Shown here piece after piece: positions 26,125 through 35,385 of a DNA stretch of 64,000 nucleotides. Made by a program: the position numbers and the translations under genes. This DNA is from a bacterium SCSIO 12696 (lineage in GTDB: Bacteria > Pseudomonadota > Gammaproteobacteria > Pseudomonadales > Porticoccaceae). How positions within the stretch are numbered: the stretch's first letter is position 1; each line of letters opens with the position of its first letter. Under the pieces are notes generated by a model. The model was given only the letters and a program-made list of their open reading frames with translations. It did not search any database and was not told the origin of the DNA. The stretch covers positions 2,170,001-2,234,000 of the forward strand of contig CP073744.1 of NCBI GenBank assembly GCA_024397955.1, written 5' to 3'.

Positions 26125-26946
26125 CTAAGAATAATTTTCCAAATATTGCTGGAACATCGCCATCAGTTTTTTGGTATTTCTGCCAACCTTTCCATCACCG
26201 ATTGACTGGTTGTCGATGGTTGATACCGGCAGCACATTTTTGCTGGTGGAGGTTAAAAAGGCTTCGTCGATATTTGCTAGCGCCTCCACCGGTATATCCC
26301 GTTCTTCAATATGAAATTCCGTCGCTGCCAACTGCAGAACAATTTTTCGCGTAATTCCGTAGAGGATGTCTTCGGCGGGGGTAATCAATGCATCACCGCA
26401 AAAAGCAAAGAAATTGCTGCGCGGACTTTCAGTAATGCTTTGCCGGTTGTAATAGAGTAAATCGAGGGCGTTGTGCTGGCGTTTTTTCTGCTCCATGCGA
26501 ATGGAGTTCATATAGTTAATGGATTTTACTTGGGGCAGCTCCCGCTGGTATTCCATAGTGATTAACGTGGCACCCTGGGAGAAGTAAACGTCAGGGTAAG
26601 TGGGCAGCTCTTCGGCAATCATAATCAGGTTAGGTTGTTTGGGGCTCAAGCCGCTGTTGCCACCGGTGAGTAGCAGACGTACTGCCGGAGTCCTCAGGTC
26701 ACTCCGGTCGATAAGCTGTTGAGCGATAGCCATGATTTCCTGGTCGCTTAGAGGTACCTCTAGATGTAACTCCCTGGCGGACTGCCGCAAGCGGGCGATG
26801 TTGTCAGCAAAGTGAAACAGCTTGCCGTTGTGGGTGCGGCCAAAATCAAATACCCCATACCCCCGTTGCAGTGCCAGGTCGGTGATGCCAATAACGCCAT
26901 TATCGGTAGGCTGGATGTCACCATTGACATAACAGTAAGTACTCAT
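26125..26946 (-). CDS. Class IV PLP aminotransferase (D-amino-acid or branched-chain type)
   Basis: A 273-residue fold-type IV PLP enzyme. The PLP lysine is in QVKSINYMNS (K141). The N-terminal YVNGDIQPTDNGVIGITDLALQRGYGVFD, read in overlapping pieces, matches the D-alanine/branched-chain aminotransferase and aminodeoxychorismate lyase group. The phosphate-binding FLTSTSKNVLPV segment is intact. Substrate cannot be fixed from sequence; D-amino-acid transaminase is my first guess. It overlaps the end of the symporter gene by 4 bp (ATGA at 26943-26946), which suggests a transported amino or dicarboxylic acid as substrate. Confidence 0.85.
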   Translation of the reverse strand: MSTYCYVNGDIQPTDNGVIGITDLALQRGYGVFDFGRTHNGKLFHFADNIARLRQSARELHLEVPLSDQEIMAIAQQLIDRSDLRTPAVRLLLTGGNSGLSPKQPNLIMIAEELPTYPDVYFSQGATLITMEYQRELPQVKSINYMNSIRMEQKKRQHNALDLLYYNRQSITESPRSNFFAFCGDALITPAEDILYGITRKIVLQLAATEFHIEERDIPVEALANIDEAFLTSTSKNVLPVSTIDNQSIGDGKVGRNTKKLMAMFQQYLENYS

Positions 26947-28229
26947 GGTTTATCCTCTGTGGGTACGTTGCCCGTAAGAGACAGATCCTGGTTGTAAACA
27001 GTTTCATCCAGCTCGCCTTCGCTTTTGGCTACCAGTACAGACACCATCGCGTCGCCAGTTACGTTCACAGCGGTGCGGGCCATATCGAGAATACGGTCTA
27101 TGCCTGCGATCAGAGCCACGCCTTCCAAGGGTAGGCCTACTGAAGTCAACACCAGCGACAGCATAATCAAACCAGCACCGGGAATGCCTGCAGTGCCGAT
27201 AGATGCCAGCGTGGAGGTGGCGACGATGGTCAAGTAGTGTCCGGCATTGAGATCAATGCCATAAGCTTGGGCCACAAACAATACCGCCACACCCTGGTAG
27301 AGAGCGGTGCCGTCCATGTTGATGGTGGCTCCCAGAGGCAATACAAAACTGGAAACCGGGCGGGAAACTCCGAGATTCTTTTGCGTACATTCCAACGTTA
27401 CTGGCAAGGTGCCCGAGCTACTGGTGGTCGTAAATGCCACCGCTTGGGCGGAGCGAATGCCTTTGAGGAACATCAACGGGTTGAGGCGGGCAAACAGCAC
27501 AATAGCGGCACCGATCACCAGTGTGACGTGCACCAGCGAACCGAGGTAAACACCGCCGATTACCTTGCCAAGAGGCAGCAGTACTTCCAGGCCAAAGGTG
27601 CCCGCCACCCACGCCATCAAGCCAAAGACGCCGATAGGCGCAAAGGCGATAACAATGTCGGTCATCTTGTACATGACCTCAGCCAGTGAGTCGATCACTT
27701 TGGCAACCGGCTTGCCCGCGTCTCCAGCGAGGTTAATGGCTACTCCCAGAATCACCGCAAAAAAGATAATTTGTAAAATATTGGCATTGGCAAATGCGCT
27801 GATGGGATTCTGCGGAATAATGGCAATCAGCGTGTCGATAAACGCTGGACTTTCGCGGACGCTCATCGCTGAGCTGGTTGTGATTTCAACACCGCTTCCC
27901 GGTTGCAATAACGTACCGAATAACAGGCCAACGCTGATGGCTACGGCGGTTGTTAGCAAGTAAATGCCAAAGGTTTTTGACCCCAAACGCCCCATTTTTT
28001 TGAGGTCATTCATCGAGCATAGGCCCGCCACCAAGGAGCTGAATACCAGAGGCACAATCAGCATTTTAATCAGGCTGATAAAAATGGTGCCCAGCGGTTT
28101 TAACCAAGTGGTGGCAATTGCCTCACCCACCAAAGCCCCCACCGCTAGACCCGCTATCAATGCGATAAGGATTTTTTTCCAAAGTGGAGTATTGGAAATT
28201 AGTTGAATAAGTTTTGTTGTTTGAGGCAT
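26943..28229 (-). CDS. Dicarboxylate/amino acid:cation symporter (DAACS family)
   Basis: A 428-residue GltP/DctA-type transporter. It contains the SSSGTLPVTLE re-entrant hairpin, the sodium/substrate motif LPLGATINMDGTALYQG and the second hairpin ASIGTAGIPGAGLIML. Eight membrane helices alternate with these hairpins. It imports glutamate, aspartate or C4-dicarboxylates with Na+ or H+. It starts four bases after the stop of the c-di-GMP sensor gene and overlaps the aminotransferase gene, so the three are probably one transcript. Confidence 0.93.
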   Translation of the reverse strand: MPQTTKLIQLISNTPLWKKILIALIAGLAVGALVGEAIATTWLKPLGTIFISLIKMLIVPLVFSSLVAGLCSMNDLKKMGRLGSKTFGIYLLTTAVAISVGLLFGTLLQPGSGVEITTSSAMSVRESPAFIDTLIAIIPQNPISAFANANILQIIFFAVILGVAINLAGDAGKPVAKVIDSLAEVMYKMTDIVIAFAPIGVFGLMAWVAGTFGLEVLLPLGKVIGGVYLGSLVHVTLVIGAAIVLFARLNPLMFLKGIRSAQAVAFTTTSSSGTLPVTLECTQKNLGVSRPVSSFVLPLGATINMDGTALYQGVAVLFVAQAYGIDLNAGHYLTIVATSTLASIGTAGIPGAGLIMLSLVLTSVGLPLEGVALIAGIDRILDMARTAVNVTGDAMVSVLVAKSEGELDETVYNQDLSLTGNVPTEDKP

Positions 28230-28233
28230 GGCT

Positions 28234-30843
28234 TTAGTTTTTTGTACGGTAGTTATCCACCCATTTTTCGAAGGCGTCTCTGTCCATTGGCCGCCCTAAA
28301 TAATACCCTTGCCCAAAATGACAGCCCTGCTCCTTGAGGAAGGCCAGCTGCTCTTGGGTTTCCACACCCTCGCCAACGACTTGTAATGACAGCTTTTGGG
28401 CCAGGCTAATAATGGTGTCTGTGAGAGTGGCGGCGGATGAGTCTTCTTCGATGCGTGACACAAAAGCCCGATCGATTTTAATAATATCGATGGGGAATGT
28501 GGTCAGGTAGCTCAAGGACGAATAGCCGGTACCAAAGTCGTCAATAGCGATGGTAATGCCGGCGCCTTGCAAGCGATTCAGTACTTTTAAAGAGCGCTCC
28601 ACATTCTGTGCCAATAAGCGTTCGGTAATTTCTACGGTGATGTTAATGCTTTTGGCCTGTTCGGTAATAAGGTCAAGCCATAGCTCCAGAGAATTGTCGC
28701 GGGTGGAAAATACCCTCGGAGAAATATTTACTGATAAACAGGGGGCGCGGCCCTGTTGTTGTTTCATTTGCAGGATGGCGGCGCTGGCCTTTTTGAGTAC
28801 AAGGCGGTCGATGGCGTTAATCATGCCAGTTTCTTCCGCCAGCGGAATAAACTCGTTGGGTGGCACAAATTTGCCGTTGTCGACCCAGCGCACCAGGGCT
28901 TCGCATTTTAACGGCAGGTCGTCCATCAACGGTACGATCGGCTGGAAATGCGCTTCCAGTTGCTCCGCAGAAATCGCCGCCAGTAACCGGTTATGCATGA
29001 TGTGGCGATTTTCAGAAATACGCTGCATTTCCGCAGTAAAGTACAGGCAACCGTTGCGGCCAGATTTTTTGACCTCGTACATGGCCTGGTCGGCGTTGGT
29101 TACCAGTTCTTCGGCGCTACGACCATGCTCTGGAAAACTGGAGATGCCAACGCTGGCGCTACAGAACAGTTGGTGGTCAAGAAGATCAAAGGGTTCGTTG
29201 ATGCGCTTTAAAATGTTGGCGGCAATGGCATAGGCGTCGCCACTGTTGTTGATGTTATTAAGGATTACGGTGAATTCATCCCCGCTGTAGCGGGCCACGG
29301 TGTCTGAACGCCGGGTGCAGGATTTAATGCGATGGCCGACCTCGCTTAGCAGCAAATCCCCCGCCTTGTGCCCCAGGTTGTCGTTAACCGCTTTGAAGTT
29401 GTCCAGGTCGATAAACAAAATGGCAACGCTGTGGCCTTCACGCTCCGCTTGGGGCAGGACTTTTGCCAATCGGTTTTCAAATAAAAACCGATTGGCGAGA
29501 CCGGTCACCGTATCGTAGGTGGCCTGCTGTTGAATCATTTCAACAAATTTTTTCTTTTCGGTAATGTCCTGTACTGCACCGACGACCTCGGCAATGTGTC
29601 CGCGGCGGTGTACCGGGTTGCCAATCAGGCGCACCCAGCGAGTGTCACCGTCTTGCTCAATGCTCAGTTCCACATCGAACTTGCGGCCACTGGTGATGGC
29701 TTCTTGAAACAGGTATTTAAGCTGTTTGCTTTGGGTTTCGGGAAACAGTCCCAGAATCGTTTCGATGTTCTGTTCGGCGCCTTCCTCAAATCCAAAGATT
29801 TGCGAGGACTGTTCGCTCAGGTGAGACAGTTCGCCATCTGCGTGGAGTTTCCAACCCCCAATCAGTGCCAGCTTGCCCGCGTCTCGCAGTAGTTGCTCAC
29901 TCTCTTTTAGTTTTGATTCAAAGCGCCTGTGGTTGGCTGCGTCGCGATGGCGGTTGCGCAATATCAACAAAGCAATGGTTGCAATCAGCAAGGTGAGCGC
30001 TCGAAGTAACCACACTTCCAACGGTGAGTGGTACCAGCCATCGTTGGGTTGAGCGCTGATTTGCCAAAAGCCAGAACAGACCGGAATGGTGGTTTGTATG
30101 TTATCTGGGTTGTTGAACAGGTCGTCGTTGCCAAAAAAAGCGGAGCTGGCGGTACTGAGCGTTGTGCGATTGCGAATGGCAATGTTGATGGCGGTACCGT
30201 TATTTTGCAGGCCAATACTTTGGTACAACCGGTTGGCGTCAATGGGGGCAGAGACTACCCCCCAAAATTTGCCATTATCTGGGCCACGGCGGAGAAATAC
30301 CGGAGCGCGCAAAATAAAGGCACTGCCGCCTTGTACCAGGTCTACTGGGCCAGCCAGTACCAACGATTTGCTGTCTCGGCTCAGCAGCACATCGTCCCGC
30401 TGGGCATCATTTTTCATATAATCGAGGCCCATGACTCGCTCATTGCCTTCCATGGGATGCACCATGGTGACTACCAGGTCGGGTGCCGCGGCAAGGTTTA
30501 CCAGTAGAGGGCTGTCTTGCAATAGCTCTTCCGCAAATTGGGAAAAGTCGTTTTTATCCAAATCAGGAATAAGGGATATATGAGCGGTAAGGCCATGAAT
30601 AAGAGAGGTAGTGCGTGCGATTTCGCCGCTAAGGCGTGTGGTAATGGAGTTTATTCGAGCTGCCGTCTCTCTGCTTAATGCCTTGGCATGCTGCTGTTGT
30701 AAGTAGTATTCGGGAATAAAACCCAACAGGAAAATCAACGGCAGACAAAGCAGGGTGCCCAGCCACGGAACAACCCGCCTGCTGCAAAGGTACACAGCGG
30801 CGACAATAACAACGGCAATACAAGCGAAGTAGAGAATATCCAT
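28234..30843 (-). CDS. Membrane sensor with CHASE, PAS, GGDEF and EAL domains (c-di-GMP turnover)
   Basis: An 869-residue cyclic-di-GMP enzyme. Two N-terminal hydrophobic segments (residues 4-22 and 29-47) are followed by a periplasmic CHASE-like domain (about 60-270), a membrane helix (277-297) and a PAS domain (about 320-430). A GGDEF domain comes next, with the signature ARYSGDEF (SGDEF at 520-524), then an EAL domain (CEALVRW, ITERLLAQN, DDFGTGYSSL) to the end. SGDEF sites are often still active; the EAL site looks complete. The CHASE domain implies an external small-molecule signal. It is first in an apparent operon with a symporter and an aminotransferase. Confidence 0.92.
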   Translation of the reverse strand: MDILYFACIAVVIVAAVYLCSRRVVPWLGTLLCLPLIFLLGFIPEYYLQQQHAKALSRETAARINSITTRLSGEIARTTSLIHGLTAHISLIPDLDKNDFSQFAEELLQDSPLLVNLAAAPDLVVTMVHPMEGNERVMGLDYMKNDAQRDDVLLSRDSKSLVLAGPVDLVQGGSAFILRAPVFLRRGPDNGKFWGVVSAPIDANRLYQSIGLQNNGTAINIAIRNRTTLSTASSAFFGNDDLFNNPDNIQTTIPVCSGFWQISAQPNDGWYHSPLEVWLLRALTLLIATIALLILRNRHRDAANHRRFESKLKESEQLLRDAGKLALIGGWKLHADGELSHLSEQSSQIFGFEEGAEQNIETILGLFPETQSKQLKYLFQEAITSGRKFDVELSIEQDGDTRWVRLIGNPVHRRGHIAEVVGAVQDITEKKKFVEMIQQQATYDTVTGLANRFLFENRLAKVLPQAEREGHSVAILFIDLDNFKAVNDNLGHKAGDLLLSEVGHRIKSCTRRSDTVARYSGDEFTVILNNINNSGDAYAIAANILKRINEPFDLLDHQLFCSASVGISSFPEHGRSAEELVTNADQAMYEVKKSGRNGCLYFTAEMQRISENRHIMHNRLLAAISAEQLEAHFQPIVPLMDDLPLKCEALVRWVDNGKFVPPNEFIPLAEETGMINAIDRLVLKKASAAILQMKQQQGRAPCLSVNISPRVFSTRDNSLELWLDLITEQAKSINITVEITERLLAQNVERSLKVLNRLQGAGITIAIDDFGTGYSSLSYLTTFPIDIIKIDRAFVSRIEEDSSAATLTDTIISLAQKLSLQVVGEGVETQEQLAFLKEQGCHFGQGYYLGRPMDRDAFEKWVDNYRTKN

Positions 30844-30931
30844 TCCAGTTCAGTGGTTCTTATTATTGTATTTATCGGGCTGTTGGCTTAAATCTAAATT
30901 GCGGTGAGTATTCCTGCGGTTGTTGATAACG

Positions 30932-31951
30932 TCAAGGTTGCAAGCTCAAGGGCGGCTCCTGCAGCGCCGCCAGCTGCTCGCGCAATTCCAGGATGTGTTC
31001 CCCCCAGTAACGTTCGCTGTTGAACCAGGGGAATGCCCGCGGAAACGCCGGGTCATCCCAGCGGCGCGCCAACCAGGCGGCGTAGTGCATGATACGCAGG
31101 GTACGCAGCCCTTCGATCAACGCCAATTCCGCCGGATCGAAATCGCAAAACTGCTCATAGCCTTCCAGAATCGCATCCAGCTGTTCTGTCTGCTGACGGC
31201 GGCCGCCGGACAGCAGCATCCACAAATCCTGGATTGCCGGGCCGCTGCGGCAATCGTCAAAATCCACAAAATGCGGCAGATCGTCGCGCCACAAAATATT
31301 ACCCGGGTGGCAATCTCCATGCAGGCGGATGGTTTGAAAATCGCAACGGCTGAACAAGGCTTCCAGTTGGGGCAGTAAATCTTCCACCAGTGTGCAGTAG
31401 GCGGTTTCCAGCGCCATGGGCAGGCACTGATGGCTTTTTAAAAACTGGTAGCTGTCGATGGCGTAGCTCTGCACATCAACCGCAGGCCGGTGCTGAAATG
31501 GCTGGGCCTTGCCTGCAGCGTGGATACGCCCCAGGTAACGGCCGAGGATTTCCAGATTGTCGAGGTTATCCAGTTCCGGGGCACGGCCGCCGCGCCGCTG
31601 GAACAGGGCGAAGTCAAAGTCGCCGTCGTTGTGCAGGGTTTTGCCATCACTGTCTGCCAGTGGCGGCACCACCGGAATCTCCAAATGCGCCAGCTCGTGG
31701 GTAAACTGGTGCTCTTCAAGAATCTGTTCTCTGCTCCAGCGCTGGGGCCGATAGAACTTGGCGATCAGATGCTCACCATCTTCGATACCTACCTGATAAA
31801 CCCGGTTCTCGTAACTGTTTAATGGCAGTATGCGGGCATCACTGAAATAACCCTGTTGCTCCACTGCATCGATCACTCGATCTGGCGTCAGGGCATCGTA
31901 TGGATGAGCATTGTTGTTTGAGTCGCGATCAGTCATGGCGGCATGATACAT
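30932..31951 (-). CDS. srkA: SrkA/YihE-type stress response kinase
   Basis: A 339-residue aminoglycoside-phosphotransferase-fold kinase. The N-terminal LNSYENRVYQVG and KFYRPQRWS, the catalytic RLHGDCHPGNILW and the metal-binding HFVDFDDCRSGPAIQDLW are all hallmarks of SrkA (RdoA). In E. coli this Ser/Thr kinase counters stress-induced death pathways linked to MazF. The start is either the ATG at 31951 or that at 31936; neither has a clear ribosome site. It precedes the c-di-GMP sensor gene by 88 bp on the same strand. Confidence 0.9.
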   Translation of the reverse strand: MYHAAMTDRDSNNNAHPYDALTPDRVIDAVEQQGYFSDARILPLNSYENRVYQVGIEDGEHLIAKFYRPQRWSREQILEEHQFTHELAHLEIPVVPPLADSDGKTLHNDGDFDFALFQRRGGRAPELDNLDNLEILGRYLGRIHAAGKAQPFQHRPAVDVQSYAIDSYQFLKSHQCLPMALETAYCTLVEDLLPQLEALFSRCDFQTIRLHGDCHPGNILWRDDLPHFVDFDDCRSGPAIQDLWMLLSGGRRQQTEQLDAILEGYEQFCDFDPAELALIEGLRTLRIMHYAAWLARRWDDPAFPRAFPWFNSERYWGEHILELREQLAALQEPPLSLQP

Positions 31952-31964
31952 GAGTGTTGAAATC

Positions 31965-31994
31965 TTGTTGGGGCTGTATCGGTTTACCTATAAA
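31965..31994 (+). promoter_or_regulatory. Probable sigma-70 promoter of gcvT
   Basis: TTGTTG at 31965-31970 and TATAAA at 31989-31994 are 18 bp apart. The resulting leader is only about 35 nt, leaving no room for a glycine riboswitch of the tandem type found before gcvT in some bacteria. Confidence 0.45.
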
Positions 31995-32034
31995 ATGCCG
32001 CCTTTCAACCGACTAAGCACAACGGGTATTTGTT

Positions 32035-33129
32035 ATGGGTAACCGCACTGAGTTGTTCCAGACTCACAGCGAGCTGGGCGGCAAAATTGTCGATTTTGGC
32101 GGCTGGGATATGCCGCTTAATTACGGTTCGCAAATTGAAGAGCATCACGCGGTACGCCAGAAGGCGGGGATGTTCGACGTCAGCCACATGACGGTGATTG
32201 ACGTCGCCGGCTCAGACGCTCGCGCCTACTTGCGCAAACTGGTCACCCACGACGTCGCCAAACTCGACGGCCAGCCCGGCAAGGCACTGTACAGCGGAAT
32301 GCTCAATGAACAGGGCGGGGTGATTGACGACCTGATCATCTACCACAACAGCGCCACGGATTACCGCGTGGTGGTGAACTGCGCCACCCGTGAAAAAGAC
32401 CTGGACTGGATGACTGAGCAAGCAAATGGCTTTGAGGTCACCCTGAGTGAACGCCCGGAATTTGCCATGATCGCCATTCAGGGGCCGCAGGCCATCGAGC
32501 TGACCAAATCCGTTGTTTGCGACGATGCGGTGGCTGCCATCGACGAGCTCAAGCCTTTTGTGGCTAGACAAGTGGGCAGTTGGTACATCGCCCGTACCGG
32601 TTACTCCGGAGAAGATGGCCTGGAAATTATGTTGCCTGGCGAAAAAGCCGCCGATTTTTGGCAGCGACTGCACAACGCCGGTGTTGAACCCTGCGGCCTC
32701 GCAGCTCGAGATACCTTGCGTCTGGAAGCGGGCATGAATCTGTATGGCAACGACATGACCGACGAGGTATCACCCCTGGAAGCCAATATGGCCTGGACGG
32801 TGACCTGGGAGCCACAAGACCGCGACTTTATTGGCCGCGCGGCATTAACCCAGCAAAAAGCCGACGGCGTTAAGAACAAATTGGTAGGCCTGGTGTTTGA
32901 AGGCCGCGGAGTATTGCGCGCCGGAATGCGCGTAGAGGTTGAAGGCAGCGATGACGACGGTATTATTACCAGCGGTGCTTTTTCACCCACCCTGGGTACC
33001 GCCATCGCCTTTGCCAGGGTACCGAAAACCGTTGGTGACCAAGTTCAGGTGGAATTGCGGGGCAAGCTGGCCCCCGCCCGAGTCATCAAACCCTGCTTTG
33101 TGCGCAATGGCGCCAAGGCATTTGACTAA
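32035..33129 (+). CDS. gcvT: Aminomethyltransferase (glycine cleavage T protein)
   Basis: The T protein releases ammonia from the aminomethyl-lipoyl H protein and passes the one-carbon unit to tetrahydrofolate. The 364-residue sequence has the family blocks [46 protein letters not shown] and [20 protein letters not shown], with the folate-binding Asp region intact. It is followed 246 bp later by gcvH, but gcvP is not in the cluster. The gap holds palindromic elements that may separate their expression. Confidence 0.96.
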   Translation: MGNRTELFQTHSELGGKIVDFGGWDMPLNYGSQIEEHHAVRQKAGMFDVSHMTVIDVAGSDARAYLRKLVTHDVAKLDGQPGKALYSGMLNEQGGVIDDLIIYHNSATDYRVVVNCATREKDLDWMTEQANGFEVTLSERPEFAMIAIQGPQAIELTKSVVCDDAVAAIDELKPFVARQVGSWYIARTGYSGEDGLEIMLPGEKAADFWQRLHNAGVEPCGLAARDTLRLEAGMNLYGNDMTDEVSPLEANMAWTVTWEPQDRDFIGRAALTQQKADGVKNKLVGLVFEGRGVLRAGMRVEVEGSDDDGIITSGAFSPTLGTAIAFARVPKTVGDQVQVELRGKLAPARVIKPCFVRNGAKAFD

Positions 33130-33136
33130 TACCTTG

Positions 33137-33302
33137 GCAATCCAAAATGCCATCCTGGCTTTTGGATTGCGTCGCGCTATCAATGCTGGCGCAAAGGTGT
33201 GACTTTGCTGGCCTTGATAGCGCTCGCGCTGGCAAGCCAGCGGCGGCACATCTGACCGCCACGGATGGCGGAAATGCCGTTTTTGCAGGAGCAAAAAACG
33301 GC
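33137..33302. repeat. Three consecutive hairpins between gcvT and gcvH
   Basis: Stem 1 pairs GCAATCCAAAA (33137-33147) with TTTTGGATTGC (33160-33170). Stem 2 pairs GCGCTATCAA (33174-33183) with TTGATAGCGC (33214-33223). Stem 3 pairs GCCGTTTTTGC with GCAAAAAACGGC, with one unpaired base (33276-33302). The first may end gcvT transcripts. The group looks like a compound intergenic element and contains no open frame. Confidence 0.65.
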
Positions 33303-33375
33303 CCTGTGCCGCGAGCGTATGAGAGACATCAATATTTAAACCGGGTTTTACCGAATTAAGTAAGAGGAATAAAAA

Positions 33376-33765
33376 ATGAGCGAAGTAATCAGCGGCCTGA
33401 AGTACATAGCCTCCCACGAGTGGATTCGCGATGAAGGCGACGGCACCGTAACCGTAGGCATTACCGACCATGCCCAGGAAGCCCTGGGCGATATTGTGTT
33501 TGTGGAACTGCCCGAAGTGGGTGCTGAGCTGTCTGCTGGTGACGACGCCGGTGTGGTGGAATCCGTAAAAGCGGCCTCTGACATCTACAGCCCGGTATCC
33601 GGTGAAGTGGTGGCCATCAATGACGACCTGGAAGACGCCCCGGAAACCGCCAACAGCTCACCCTACGGCGACGGCTGGTTTTTCCAAATCAAACTGAGCG
33701 ATGCCTCTGAGTTGGAATCCCTGCTGGATGCGGATGCGTACCAGGAAGTATGCGACAACGAGTAA
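33376..33765 (+). CDS. gcvH: Glycine cleavage system H protein
   Basis: A 129-residue lipoyl carrier protein. The lipoylated lysine is in [20 protein letters not shown]. The start [22 protein letters not shown] (in two pieces) and the length fit the family exactly. GAGG lies upstream of the ATG. It shuttles the aminomethyl group between the P, T and L proteins. An intergenic palindrome and then a terminator follow, so nothing downstream is part of the operon. Confidence 0.97.
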   Translation: MSEVISGLKYIASHEWIRDEGDGTVTVGITDHAQEALGDIVFVELPEVGAELSAGDDAGVVESVKAASDIYSPVSGEVVAINDDLEDAPETANSSPYGDGWFFQIKLSDASELESLLDADAYQEVCDNE

Positions 33766-33883
33766 ATGCGGCCTCTTTGGCGCATTGCTGTGTTGAAGGC
33801 TTTGCTGCGCTGCTAATGAACGGATGTTCACTCCGCTGCTCGCGCAACCTTCGCCTTGCACTGCATCCAAATAGACCACATTT
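33764..33883. repeat. 120-bp inverted-repeat element after gcvH
   Basis: Imperfect 17-bp terminal inverted repeats (AAATGCGGCCTCTTTGG at 33764-33780; complement of AAATGTGGTCTATTTGG at 33867-33883, three mismatches) bound a palindrome-rich core. The left end overlaps the gcvH stop codon. The core contains sequences such as GCTGCGCTGC and CCGCTGCTCGCGC that can pair. Confidence 0.6.
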
Positions 33884-33898
33884 ACAGGGCCATCGGGT

Positions 33899-33928
33899 AA
33901 AGCCGCCATTTTAGGCGGCTTTATTTTT
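33899..33928 (+). terminator. Rho-independent terminator after gcvH
   Basis: A stem of AAAGCCGCC and GGCGGCTTT around ATTTTA is followed by a T-rich tail (ATTTTT). It lies 38 bp before the rlmI start codon. Confidence 0.85.
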
Positions 33929-33965
33929 GCTCAAGTACAAACCCTACAAGCCACCGAGAACCAAA

Positions 33966-35168
33966 ATGACCGAATTGAAACTGCGCCTTAAACCCGGCAA
34001 AGAACGCCGACTTCGCGGCGGCCACCCCTGGGTATACAGCAACGAAGTGGATGTGGCGGCAACACCGCTGAAAGGAATGGCTGCAGGCGCTGTGGCAGTG
34101 GTTGAAGATAGCCGCGGCAACCCCTTGGGTGTCGCAGGGGTCAGCCCCAACAGCCTGATTTGTGCGCGCTTATACAGCCGCGACCCGAACCAGAAACTCG
34201 ATACCAACTTTTTACACCAGCGCCTGCAAGCGGCTCTGGCGCAAAGGGAGCAAGCTTACCCCGGCGGTTGTTACCGGCTCTGTTATGGCGATGCCGACGG
34301 CCTGCCCGGCTTGGTGGTGGACCGCTTTGGTGATTATCTGGCGGTGCAGCTGGCCACGACCACCATGGATCAGATGCAAGACCAGGTGGTTAAAACACTG
34401 GTCGAGCTGATCGACCCTAAGGGCATTCTGCTGCGCAATATGGGGCCGTTCCGCCAGCAGGAAGGCTTGCCGGAATCTGTGGAAGTGGCTTTTGGCGATG
34501 TGCCAGAAACCGTGGAAATTACGGAGAACAACACTCGCTTTATGGTGCCACTGCTGGCGGGCCAAAAAACCGGTTGGTTTTACGACCACCGGGAGAACCG
34601 CGCCCTGCTGCAGCGGTTGTGCCCCGGCAAAAGTGTGTTGGATGTATTCAGTTACGCCGGTGGCTGGGGCGTGGAAGCACTGACGGCTGGCGCTGGTTCG
34701 GCCTGTTGTGTGGATGCTTCCGAAGAAGCCCTTAATGCCGCTGCCGCCAGTGCTGAACTCAACGGCGTGGCCAGTCAATTCAGCGGGCGCCAGGGAAAGG
34801 CCGCTGAAGTGCTAAAAGCCATGGCTGCAGAAAAGCAGCAATTCGATATTGTGGTGCTCGACCCACCGGCCTTTATAAAACGCCGCAAGGATATTCGCCA
34901 GGGTGAGAAGGCTTACCACCAAATCAACCAACTGGCGATTAAGGTGCTGGCGCCCGGTGGTTTGTTGGTGTCTGCTTCCTGCTCCATGCATTTGTCGGAG
35001 GCAATGCTAATGGATGTGGTGCGTCAGGCGGGCTCTCGCAGTGGCCGTCAGTTGCAGGTAATCGCCAGCGGTGGTGCTGGCCTGGATCACCCGCTGCATC
35101 CTGCGATTCCGGAAACCCGGTATCTAAAAGCCATCTTTGCCAAGGAGGTGATCGATGCCCAGCAATGA
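33966..35168 (+). CDS. rlmI: 23S rRNA (cytosine-C5)-methyltransferase RlmI
   Basis: A 400-residue SAM-dependent methyltransferase. Residues about 1-75 form a PUA domain (LRLKPGKERRLRGGHPWVYSNEV). A central EEHEE domain follows (KTGWFYDHRENRALLQ), then a Rossmann domain with motif I DVFSYAGGWGVEAL, the catalytic-loop DPPAFIKRRKD and the nucleophile region SASCSMHL. It methylates C1962 of 23S rRNA in E. coli. I chose the ATG at 33966; an upstream in-frame start at 33927 would lie in the terminator. Its end overlaps the next small gene by 14 bp. Confidence 0.92.
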   Translation: MTELKLRLKPGKERRLRGGHPWVYSNEVDVAATPLKGMAAGAVAVVEDSRGNPLGVAGVSPNSLICARLYSRDPNQKLDTNFLHQRLQAALAQREQAYPGGCYRLCYGDADGLPGLVVDRFGDYLAVQLATTTMDQMQDQVVKTLVELIDPKGILLRNMGPFRQQEGLPESVEVAFGDVPETVEITENNTRFMVPLLAGQKTGWFYDHRENRALLQRLCPGKSVLDVFSYAGGWGVEALTAGAGSACCVDASEEALNAAAASAELNGVASQFSGRQGKAAEVLKAMAAEKQQFDIVVLDPPAFIKRRKDIRQGEKAYHQINQLAIKVLAPGGLLVSASCSMHLSEAMLMDVVRQAGSRSGRQLQVIASGGAGLDHPLHPAIPETRYLKAIFAKEVIDAQQ

Positions 35169-35385
35169 TTTGCAGCCTGGTCTCTACCGACACTATAAGG
35201 GCAACAACTACGAAGTGGTTGGCGTGGCCAGGCATTCGGAAACCGAAGAGTTGTTGGTTGTCTACCGACCCTGCTACGGTGACCGAAGCCTGTGGGTGCG
35301 GCCGCTGACCATGTTTGTAGAAACGGTGACTATTGATGGCAACGCCGTACCGCGTTTCCAGCACCTTGGCCAGGTTGAGGAATAA
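35155..35385 (+). CDS. DUF1653 family small protein
   Basis: A 76-residue protein consisting of a single DUF1653 domain. It begins LQPGLYRHYKGNNYEVVGVARHSET and has the family's VVYRPCYGDRSLWVRPLTMF block, both given here in pieces. It has a beta-rich fold of unknown function. It overlaps the 3' end of rlmI by 14 bp and has an AAGGAGG site inside that gene, so it is co-expressed with rlmI. Confidence 0.88.
   Translation: MPSNDLQPGLYRHYKGNNYEVVGVARHSETEELLVVYRPCYGDRSLWVRPLTMFVETVTIDGNAVPRFQHLGQVEE

Noticed and set aside
31965..32034. A glycine riboswitch before gcvT
   Set aside because: The likely leader is about 35 nt, far too short, and none of the conserved core sequence is visible.
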